59,457 nucleotides of DNA from Sandaracinaceae bacterium (lineage in GTDB: Bacteria; Myxococcota_A; Polyangia; Polyangiales; Sandaracinaceae): assembly GCA_019637095.1 (NCBI GenBank), contig JAHBWG010000060.1, positions 1-59,457 on the forward strand, given 5' to 3'. This document shows, piece after piece, positions 35,172 through 42,103 of the stretch (within the stretch, counting starts at the first letter, position 1; each line of letters starts with the position of its first letter). Made by a program: the position numbers and the translations under genes. The notes under the pieces were generated by a model. The model ran no database searches. It was given only the letters and a program-made list of their open reading frames with translations, and was not told the origin of the DNA.

Positions 35172-35208
35172 ATGCATCGGTGGTATCATCATCATCCTCC
35201 GGATGCAT
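35172..35208. promoter_or_regulatory. Inverted repeat in the LysR/NmrA divergent promoter
   Basis: ATGCATCGG (35172-35180) and CCGGATGCAT (35199-35208) are inverted copies separated by 18 bases containing TATCATCATCATC. The right arm overlaps the LysR start codon. Position and symmetry suit a LysR binding site repressing its own gene and activating the NmrA-like gene. Confidence 0.55.
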
Positions 35209-36147
35209 GACGCCCCCGACCTCGCGCTCCTGCGCGTCTTCGACCACCTCCACCGCGAGCGCCACCTGACGCGGGCGTCTCGCCAGCTCGGGCTCAGCCA
35301 GCCCGCGACGAGCCGCGCCCTCGCCCGCCTGCGCGAGCTCTTCGCCGACCCGCTCTTCGTGAAGAGCCCGCGCGGCATGATCGCCACCCCGCGCGCGGAC
35401 GCGCTCGCCCCCGCGATCCGCGACGTCCTGTGGCGCGCGGCCGATCTCGTGCGCCCTTCGGATGTCGCGCTCGAAGCGCTCGAGCGCGAGCTCGTCATCG
35501 GCAGCGTCGACTTCCTCGAGGCCGACCTCTTGCCGCGCCTGGCCGCGCGCGTCGCGGAGCTCGCCCCGCGCGTCTCGCTCACCTCGCGGCCGCTGATCGC
35601 CGCCGACGCGGGCGACGCGCTCGCCGAGGGGCGCCTCGACCTCGTGATCGGCGTGCGCCCTTACCTGCCGCCCGAGGCCATGGCCACGCACCTCTTCGAC
35701 GACAGCTTCGTGTGCGTCGTGCGCGAGGGTCACCCGGTCGTGCGGCGCTCGCTCTCGCTCGATCGCTTCTGCGCGCTCTCGCACGTGCTCATCGCGCCGC
35801 GCAACGAGCCGGGCAGCCCCGTCGACGACGTGCTCGCGACCCTCGGGCGCACGCGCCACGTCGCGGTGCGCACGCACACGTTCTTGTCGGCGCCCCTGGT
35901 CGTCGCGGCCACCGACCACGTGCTCACCGGGCCCGCGCGCGTGCTCGTCCCCACCGCGACGCAAGTCGGGTTGCGGTTGTTCACGCCGCCGATCGAGCTT
36001 CGCTCCTTCGCCGTGTGGGCCGCGTGGCACCCGCGCGTGCAGCACGACCCGGTGCACGCCTGGCTGCGCGGCCTCGTGCGGGAGGTCGCGCCGGGGCCGG
36101 TGCCGCGCGCGCGACGCGCGACGCGCTCGGCTCGTCGGGCGCGGTGA
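35203..36147 (+). CDS. LysR-family transcriptional regulator
   Basis: 314 aa from ATG at 35203. HTH: LALLRVFDHLHRERHLTRASRQLGLSQPATSRALARLRELFADPLFVK, the NodD/LinR-type opening. Substrate domain about residues 90-300. Arg-rich C-terminal tail after residue 295. Likely controls the divergent NmrA-like gene. The longer open frame upstream runs through that gene antisense and is not coding. Confidence 0.92.
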   Translation: MHDAPDLALLRVFDHLHRERHLTRASRQLGLSQPATSRALARLRELFADPLFVKSPRGMIATPRADALAPAIRDVLWRAADLVRPSDVALEALERELVIGSVDFLEADLLPRLAARVAELAPRVSLTSRPLIAADAGDALAEGRLDLVIGVRPYLPPEAMATHLFDDSFVCVVREGHPVVRRSLSLDRFCALSHVLIAPRNEPGSPVDDVLATLGRTRHVAVRTHTFLSAPLVVAATDHVLTGPARVLVPTATQVGLRLFTPPIELRSFAVWAAWHPRVQHDPVHAWLRGLVREVAPGPVPRARRATRSARRAR

Positions 36148-36165
36148 GCGTGCGGTCGCGAGGGC

Positions 36166-36597
36166 CTACGGGGAGGGAGCGGCGCGCCCCGCGGCGAGCT
36201 GGCCGAGCTCCTCGACGGCCCTGAGGACGGCGCGGCGCTGCGGCTCGTCGAGCGCGAGGTACGCGAAGGCCGCGTCCGTCTGGGCGGGGAGGAAGGTCTT
36301 GATCTGCGACGGCATGAACCAGCGCAGCGCCCCCGACACCCGCACGACGAGCCGCGACGACGTCACGACGGCGATCCGCGGCTGCCGCTCCGCGTGGCGC
36401 CAGAACTCGACCGACCGGCGCCGCTGGTCGTTGCTGAGGTCGCCTCCCGGCGTGACCACGTAGAGGCCATCGATCTGCGGCAGGCGGGCGCCGATGTCGT
36501 CGAGGTACGCGGTCCACTCCTCGTCCGACGGCCGCTCGGCTCCGTGTACCGCGACGTGGATCCGGCGAGCGAGGCGATAGTGGAACGTCGGCCGCAT
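36166..36597 (-). CDS. Small protein with SpoIIAA/STAS-like pattern
   Basis: 143 aa from ATG at 36597. Alternating strands and helices (RRIHVAVHGAERPSDEEWTAYLDDI, GLYVVTPGGDLS, RIAVVTSSRLVVRVSGALRWF, PAQTDAAFAYLAL) resemble SpoIIAA-like STAS/SEC14 folds; this is a pattern judgement, with no catalytic residue implied. Divergent from the LuxR-type regulator across 62 bases holding a perfect palindrome. Confidence 0.6.
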   Translation of the reverse strand: MRPTFHYRLARRIHVAVHGAERPSDEEWTAYLDDIGARLPQIDGLYVVTPGGDLSNDQRRRSVEFWRHAERQPRIAVVTSSRLVVRVSGALRWFMPSQIKTFLPAQTDAAFAYLALDEPQRRAVLRAVEELGQLAAGRAAPSP

Positions 36598-36633
36598 ACC
36601 CCGACAGCCTGACCGGGGCGCGTGGGCGTCTCC

Positions 36634-36651
36634 ATGGTACGGATGTACCAT
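36634..36651. promoter_or_regulatory. 18-bp palindrome in divergent promoter
   Basis: ATGGTAC, spacer GGAT, GTACCAT: perfect 7-bp arms, 8 bases upstream of the LuxR-type GTG start and 36 bases from the divergent ATG. Size and symmetry fit a dimeric LuxR-type HTH site. Confidence 0.6.
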
Positions 36652-36659
36652 CGGCGGAG

Positions 36660-37382
36660 GTGGACTCGGATCGTCACGCGCTCGAGCTCGCGGACCTGGC
36701 GACGCGCGCCACCTCGCGCGACGAGCTCCGACGCGAGACGCTCGCGCGGCTCGAGCGAATCGTCGGCCTCGACGTGGCCATCGCGTGGGGCTTCGGCGAG
36801 GACGAGGCCACCATCGCCGGGTTCGATCTCGCGCTCTGGCAGCGCTTCCGCGCGCACTCGTCGAGGTACGCCGGCGACGTCGGCGCGCTGCTCGAGGGCG
36901 CCGCGCGCGCGCGCGGGGTCGTCCGCGACGTCGACGCGCTCGACGCGCGCCGGCGCGAGGCGTCGCCGTTCTACGCCGAGATCGTGCGCCCGGCCGGATC
37001 GTGCGGCTTCCTCACCTGCGTGCTCGAGGTCCGCGGCGCTCGCGTCGCCGCGCTGCAGCTCGGCCGGGCTCGGCGGCGCGGTCCCGTGTTCCGCTCGCGC
37101 GAGGCCGAGGCGCTCCGCCGCCTGCTCCCCGTCCTCGCGCTGGGCGAGGCGATCCACACGCGGCCCACGCCGACGCCCGATGCGCGCCTCACCCCACGCG
37201 AGAACGAGCTGCTGCGCTACCTCGCGCTCGGCCTCACCAACCGCGAGATCGCGCTCGCGTGCGGCACCTCGCCCAACACCGTACGCAACCAGCTCGCCGG
37301 CATCTTCCGCAAGGCCGCCGTCTCGACCCGCAGCGAGCTCGTCGCGTGGTCGCTCGGCGCGCTGGATCGCCCCGCGCGCTGA
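36660..37382 (+). CDS. LuxR-type HTH regulator
   Basis: 240 aa from a GTG start. The N-terminal about 160 residues form a sensory domain of probable GAF type (DVAIAWGFGEDEATIAGFD..., SCGFLTCVLEVRGARVAALQLGRA). The C-terminal LuxR HTH is LTPRENELLRYLALGLTNREIALACGTSPNTVRNQLAGIFRK. No phospho-receiver domain, no acyl-homoserine-lactone signature. The palindrome at 36634-36651 suggests control of the divergent small gene and itself. Confidence 0.88.
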   Translation: MDSDRHALELADLATRATSRDELRRETLARLERIVGLDVAIAWGFGEDEATIAGFDLALWQRFRAHSSRYAGDVGALLEGAARARGVVRDVDALDARRREASPFYAEIVRPAGSCGFLTCVLEVRGARVAALQLGRARRRGPVFRSREAEALRRLLPVLALGEAIHTRPTPTPDARLTPRENELLRYLALGLTNREIALACGTSPNTVRNQLAGIFRKAAVSTRSELVAWSLGALDRPAR

Positions 37383-37462
37383 CGCTCGGCGCGCAGAGTC
37401 CCTCGCCGAAGGGCTCGCCCTCCCGCACTTGCGTCGCGCCCGAGCCGTGGCAGCAATCTGCC

Positions 37463-38362
37463 ATGCGCTCGACGCGCGCCCTGGCTGCGCGATCTCCCTC
37501 GCCGCGCTCGGGGCAGGCACTGGCGCTGCTCGCGGGCCTCGCCACCCTGGGCTGCGCGTCGGCCACGCGAGAGGCGCCGCCGACCGAGGACGCACGCACG
37601 CGCGGTGCGGAAGTATCGTCCGGTGATGACGCCCCCGTCGACGACGCGCCCGAGGTGGTGGAGGCACCCACCGGGAACGACGACGTGCCCACCGGCGACA
37701 CGGAGCCCCAGGGCGATGCACCCGTCCCGCACGGCAGCCTGCGCCGCTCGGACATCCGCGCGGTGATGGGCACGGCGGCCTCCGCGATGCGACGGTGCTA
37801 CGAGGAGACCGTCTTGCGTGGTCCGGAGCCTCACGCGGAGGGCCGCGTCATGACGAGCTTCGTCGTCGGGCCGGACGGCGGCGTACAAGCCTCGCAGATC
37901 GATCCAGCGCGAACCGAGATCGAGTCCGCGGCGCTGCATCAGTGCATGCTGGAGGTCGTCGACGGGCTGCGCTTTCCCTCCCCCGGTGGCGGAGGTGTCG
38001 TCGGGGTCAACTACCCTTGGGTGTTCTCCGTCTCGGACTTCTCCACCGAGGTGGCGGAGGTTCGGGTGACCCCCGACACGCCTCGCTTGCTTTCGCGGGT
38101 CGAAGGGCAGCTTCGAGTCTTCGGCGCGTCGTTCACCTCGTGTCTCACGCCTTCGCCAGGGCATCCTGCGGTGCGGACAGGGCTCGAGATCCGCGTGCGC
38201 TTCGAGCTGACGGCCACCGGCGCTGCCCGGCGCGTCGAGGTGGTCGACCCAGCGCTGGAGGTCGCGCACGCCGTGTCCTGTGTGCGGGAGCTCGTCGCGA
38301 CCCGTCGCTTCGACCCCGAGCCGCAGCCGGTTCGCGTCGAGCTCCGGCTGCGGGTTCGCTGA
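37463..38362 (+). CDS. Lipoprotein with AgmX/PglI (TonB-like) C-terminal domain
   Basis: 299 aa from ATG at 37463. Signal peptide with lipobox LATLGC; an Asp/Glu/Pro/Thr-rich linker spans about residues 32-90. RRSDIRAVMGTAASAMRRCYEETVLRGPEPHAEGRVMTSFVVGPDGGVQASQI is the AgmX/PglI C-terminal signature of Myxococcota gliding/adventurous-motility and cell-envelope proteins; a second weaker copy follows (SCLTP..., LEIRVRFELTATGAARRVEVV, SCVRELVATRRFDP). Likely an envelope structural or TonB-like coupling lipoprotein. Confidence 0.82.
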   Translation: MRSTRALAARSPSPRSGQALALLAGLATLGCASATREAPPTEDARTRGAEVSSGDDAPVDDAPEVVEAPTGNDDVPTGDTEPQGDAPVPHGSLRRSDIRAVMGTAASAMRRCYEETVLRGPEPHAEGRVMTSFVVGPDGGVQASQIDPARTEIESAALHQCMLEVVDGLRFPSPGGGGVVGVNYPWVFSVSDFSTEVAEVRVTPDTPRLLSRVEGQLRVFGASFTSCLTPSPGHPAVRTGLEIRVRFELTATGAARRVEVVDPALEVAHAVSCVRELVATRRFDPEPQPVRVELRLRVR

Positions 38363-38408
38363 CCGGCTCCGTTGCGCCCGCGCGCCGACCGGGCGTACCG
38401 TCTCCTCG

Positions 38409-39842
38409 GTGTCGTTCTCCCACGCCCGCGCTCCGGGCCTCGGCCTCCTTCTCTTGCTCGCGGGTTGTGACGGCGCCTCGGGCGCCGACGCCGGGACTGC
38501 CGATGGCGCGGTCCCCGACGCGGGCGTGGTCGACGGCGACGGAGGCGCGAGCATCCCGACGCCGCCGCGCCCGCTGCTCGACGTGACGACGGCGTCGCTC
38601 GACGCCAGCGGGCGGCTGACCTTCACGCAGCCCGCGGCCACGGTGGAGCTGGTCGCGCTGACGCTCGGCGACCCCCCTCGGCTCTGGCGCATGGCGGTGG
38701 GCGACGGCGCCCCGACGGCGGTGCTCGACGTGATGGACCCGCCGAGCGCGACGGGCCGCGACGTCAAGATCAGCGCCGCGCGCGCGGACGATGGCGCGCT
38801 GCACGTCGTGTGGCAGAGCGACCTCGGGGGCGTGCGCTACGCGACCGACGCGAGCGGCGCGTGGACGGAGAGCTCCGTCGCGAACGGCCGCGGGCCCTCG
38901 ATCGCGCTCTCGATGGACGGCACCCCGTACGTCGCGTTCGTGGACCGCTCGAGCGCGGTCGTCGCGCACCTCGAGGGCGGCGCGTGGATGACCGAGACGG
39001 TCGCTTCCGTCGGCACCGAGCGCCCGTGGACCTGGATCGCGAGCGCGGGCGGCGCGCTCGTCCTCGCGGGCACCGTCGGCGACGGACAGCTCTGGCTCCG
39101 GTCCCGCGAGTCCGGCGCGTGGGTGGAGCGGCCCATCGATCTTTCCGAGGCGACGTTCATGGGTCGCAGCGCCAACTACGCTATGGCCGCGGGCCCCGTC
39201 GGCGTCGTGCTCGGCCTCGAGAGCAACCAGGTCAACTGGGCCGCGTACCTCCCGGCGGGGAGCGCCACCGCGGAGGTGTCGCGCGTGGGCCCGACCTTCG
39301 AGGTCCACCTCATGCAGACGTGGGCCGCGGCGGGCGCTGGACGGGTGTACGTCGGCGGCATCGAGGAGCTCGGCGCGCGCCTCGGGGTCCTCTCGCGCGG
39401 GGCGCCGCCATGGCCGATCGTCGCCGCGGTGCCTTGGGACTACACCGACTGCGGTGAGCACGTCGCCCTCGGCATCGACGCCGCGGACCAACCGCTCCTC
39501 GCTGCGTTCTGCCGCGATCGGCTCCACGTCTTTCGCACCGTGGGTGCGTACGCGGACGACTGGGTAGACCGCTGCGAGCGCGCCGTCACCGCGCTCTGCG
39601 ACGAGGCGTGCGCGTGCGGCTCACCGGAGGACGCGTGCGGCTTCACCTCGCCCGAGACCGGGCAGGACTCCGGCAACCGTGGCGGTTGCGAGCTCGCCGC
39701 CCGCGAGGCGCTCTGCTCCAACTCCACCCGCCCCGACGCGGATCTCACCGCGTGCCTCGCGACGTTCGACGCGCCCGCCGCCTGCGTCACCGACGGCTAC
39801 CCGCTACCCGACGCGTGCGTCGCGCTCCGCGTCGTGGAGTAG
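38409..39842 (+). CDS. Lipoprotein with beta-propeller-like repeats
   Basis: 477 aa from GTG at 38409. Signal peptide with lipobox LLLAGC and an Asp/Gly/Ala spacer (residues 20-50), typical of Sandaracinus-like lipoproteins. The body has repeated DGALHVVWQSDLGGVRYATD-like blades (about residues 110-350), and a Cys-rich C-terminus (CERAVTALCDEACACGSPEDACGF ...) of the type seen in myxobacterial surface proteins. Similar blade motifs occur in the 42104-44446 protein. Function unknown. Confidence 0.75.
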   Translation: MSFSHARAPGLGLLLLLAGCDGASGADAGTADGAVPDAGVVDGDGGASIPTPPRPLLDVTTASLDASGRLTFTQPAATVELVALTLGDPPRLWRMAVGDGAPTAVLDVMDPPSATGRDVKISAARADDGALHVVWQSDLGGVRYATDASGAWTESSVANGRGPSIALSMDGTPYVAFVDRSSAVVAHLEGGAWMTETVASVGTERPWTWIASAGGALVLAGTVGDGQLWLRSRESGAWVERPIDLSEATFMGRSANYAMAAGPVGVVLGLESNQVNWAAYLPAGSATAEVSRVGPTFEVHLMQTWAAAGAGRVYVGGIEELGARLGVLSRGAPPWPIVAAVPWDYTDCGEHVALGIDAADQPLLAAFCRDRLHVFRTVGAYADDWVDRCERAVTALCDEACACGSPEDACGFTSPETGQDSGNRGGCELAAREALCSNSTRPDADLTACLATFDAPAACVTDGYPLPDACVALRVVE

Positions 39843-39926
39843 CACGCGCGTCCACGCCCCGGGATCGCTGGCCCGCGCCGCGCCCGCGAGGCAGACGCGA
39901 GCCCAGGCGGGGAGCTGCTGGGAATC

Positions 39927-39961
39927 GAGCCCCGCGCGACGGCACGCGGGGATCGGGGCTC
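39927..39961. terminator. Hairpin between convergent lipoprotein genes
   Basis: GAGCCCCG (39927-39934) pairs with CGGGGCTC (39954-39961), with nested CCCCGCG/CGCGGGG pairing competing in the loop. Lies between two convergent stops (39842 and 40057) and is the best terminator candidate there. Confidence 0.5.
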
Positions 39962-40056
39962 CACGGTGCTGGGGATCGGCGTCGCGAGGACGCGCGCCGG
40001 CGCGCCGTGTGGGACGGCGGGACGCGGGGGTGCTGGGAATCACCCGCCGCGCGCGA

Positions 40057-40914
40057 TCACAGCCCTTCGACGCGGCAGAACGTGCTCGCCTCGCCGATGG
40101 GACAGGGTCGGCACGAGCCCGAGCTCGGGTCGGGCTCCGTGCAGATCGTCAGGCGCACCGGCAGGCGTTCGCCCGCGGTGCAGCCCACCGGCGTGAGGAT
40201 GTGGCCGTTGGCGATCGGGACCACGAACCGACCGCACACCCAGCCGCCGGCGCCCCCGAGCGTGACGTAGCCCGTGTCGCCCGAGCAGAAGGTCTTCTCG
40301 CCGCTCGCGTCCGCGCAGCTCACGCGCCCGGGGTCCGCCCGCGGTCCGAAGTCGCACGTGGACTCGGCCGCGTACGCGTCCTCGTCGCCCGTGTAGTCCT
40401 GGATGGCGTCGATGCTCACACCGTTCGGCGCCTCCGCCTCGTCGGATTGGTCTTCGACGCAGACGTAGTGATACTCGGTCCCGACGGGCGGCCCCGCGTC
40501 GAGGCCTGGGGGTAGCCCCGCGTCCGGGCAGAGCACGCACTCGACGGTGCCGCCCGACATGCCGGCGGACGCCTCGGGCGAGAGCCGATCGGTGACGGTC
40601 CACGAGATCGGCCCAGCGCTGGCGCAGGCGAACGGCACGCGATCGGTTCGCGACGCGCCGTTCGCGACCGCCGGGAGGGTCGTCCTCACGCCGTCGACCA
40701 CGACCTCGATCGCGCTCAGCGGTCCCATCGCCGTCACCGTGACTTCGCTCGAAGCCCCGACGCAGAGCGTCGCCGGCACGCTCACGAGCGACGAGCTCGG
40801 GCTCGGCTCGGACCCGTCGCACCCGCCGATGCCGACCGCGAGCCCGACCGCGCTCGCGAGCCACACCCATCCAGCGGCCCCGCCGCTGCCCCGTACCCCG
40901 CTCGACCATCCCAT
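40057..40914 (-). CDS. Cys-rich lipoprotein of unknown function
   Basis: 285 aa from ATG at 40914, preceded by GGAGG at proper distance. Lipobox AVGIGGC (residues about 24-30). An Ig-like early segment (SLVSVPATLCVGASSEVTVTAMG), a Pro/Asp spacer GLPPGLDAGPPVG, then a Cys-rich C-terminal region. Converges on the 38409-39842 lipoprotein. No family recognised. Confidence 0.72.
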   Translation of the reverse strand: MGWSSGVRGSGGAAGWVWLASAVGLAVGIGGCDGSEPSPSSSLVSVPATLCVGASSEVTVTAMGPLSAIEVVVDGVRTTLPAVANGASRTDRVPFACASAGPISWTVTDRLSPEASAGMSGGTVECVLCPDAGLPPGLDAGPPVGTEYHYVCVEDQSDEAEAPNGVSIDAIQDYTGDEDAYAAESTCDFGPRADPGRVSCADASGEKTFCSGDTGYVTLGGAGGWVCGRFVVPIANGHILTPVGCTAGERLPVRLTICTEPDPSSGSCRPCPIGEASTFCRVEGL

Positions 40915-41221
40915 ATCGACCTCCGCTTCGTCCTGGTCGTCGCGGTAGTGCCCGCCGCGTCCGGTTCGATCACGAGAGACCGCGCCTGGAGTCGGCCGCC
41001 GCGGCGACGCGACCAGGAGGACCGCGAAGGGCCAGCGCGCGCGTGAGCCCACCGCAAGCCCTCACGGCGTCAGGGGCCCGCGCCGCCGCCGACGGAACAC
41101 CACGGCGAGGGCGCGCCGGCGGGAGGGCGAGCGCCGCCCCGGATTCGGACCCGCCGCTGCAACGTTCAGGGCCCTCGGCGCCACTGAAGACACGCCGGCG
41201 ATGCCGGCCACGGAGGCCGAG
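40915..41221. other. Divergent intergenic region, 307 bp
   Basis: Separates the leftward Cys-rich lipoprotein from the rightward Lcl-type lipoprotein. It must hold both promoters, but no clear -35/-10 pair or strong dyad was picked out. Ribosome sites (GGAGG) are visible at both ends. Confidence 0.5.
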
Positions 41222-41839
41222 ATGAAGCGACCCACAGACGGCGCCCGGGCGGGCTCGTTCCTCTGGATGTTCACGGCGCTGAGCGCCTGCGCGGGGGGCG
41301 GTCCGGGCGCGGAGTGCGTCAACGCGGTGGACTGCGGCGAAGGCCTGCTGTGCGTGGACTGGGCCTGCACCCAGGTCGCGAGCGTGGACCGGGGAGGCGT
41401 GTATGTCGACCCGGAGACGGGCCTCGAGTGGCAGCGGAGCGCCCCGGGGGAGACGATGAGCTGGGACAGCGCCGTCGCCTACTGCGCGGACCTCGTGCTC
41501 CACGGCGGCGGCTGGCGCTTGCCGAGCGTCAGCGAGCTTCGCTCGCTCATCCGCGGGTGCGAGGGGACGGAGACGGGCGGAGGGTGCCTGGCCACCGACA
41601 CATGCCTGGCCTTCGAGTCCTGCCTGACCGCGCCGTGCGACGGTTGCGCGCCGAACGCAGGTCCGAGCGACGGCTGCTATCGGCCCGAGGAGCTGGAGGG
41701 GAGCTGCTCCTGGTACTGGACGTCGTCTCCGCTGGCCGAGCACCCCGACCAGCGCGCCTGGTACGTGATCTTCGACCAGGCCCACGTCTGCGGCCGCAGC
41801 AAGGACTTCGCCTTCGGCGCCGTCCGCTGCGTCCGGTAG
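41222..41839 (+). CDS. Lcl-C (DUF1566) domain lipoprotein
   Basis: 205 aa from ATG at 41222 after a GGAGG site. Short signal with a Cys at TALSAC. Then VDPETGLEWQR, WDSAVAYCADL, GGWRLPSVSELRSLI, SWYWTSSP and the terminal FGAVRCVR: the full Lcl-C/DUF1566 set found in C-type-lectin-like surface adhesins (Legionella collagen-like protein C-terminus). Probably a surface-exposed binding or structural protein. Confidence 0.88.
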   Translation: MKRPTDGARAGSFLWMFTALSACAGGGPGAECVNAVDCGEGLLCVDWACTQVASVDRGGVYVDPETGLEWQRSAPGETMSWDSAVAYCADLVLHGGGWRLPSVSELRSLIRGCEGTETGGGCLATDTCLAFESCLTAPCDGCAPNAGPSDGCYRPEELEGSCSWYWTSSPLAEHPDQRAWYVIFDQAHVCGRSKDFAFGAVRCVR

Positions 41840-42103
41840 CCCCGCGCAGAACAGAGGTGAGCGCGACCGGGTGGGCGCCGAGTGATCGACGGTCCTCCGG
41901 CGACGATCGGCGCGCCGCGCGCGCTCCGGCCGGGGGTCGCGCGATGGCCCCCCTACGTGGCTCGCGTGGCAGGTGAGCAAGAACCTGCCCTACTGCGCTG
42001 CTCTGCTTCGTGCAGCGCGCCCAGGGCCGAGCGGTCCACGGCGTCCCTCGCCGCTAGGCCCGCGATCACGCGCGTGGCCTGGGCCTTGCCGGGCCCGGCG
42101 GCG

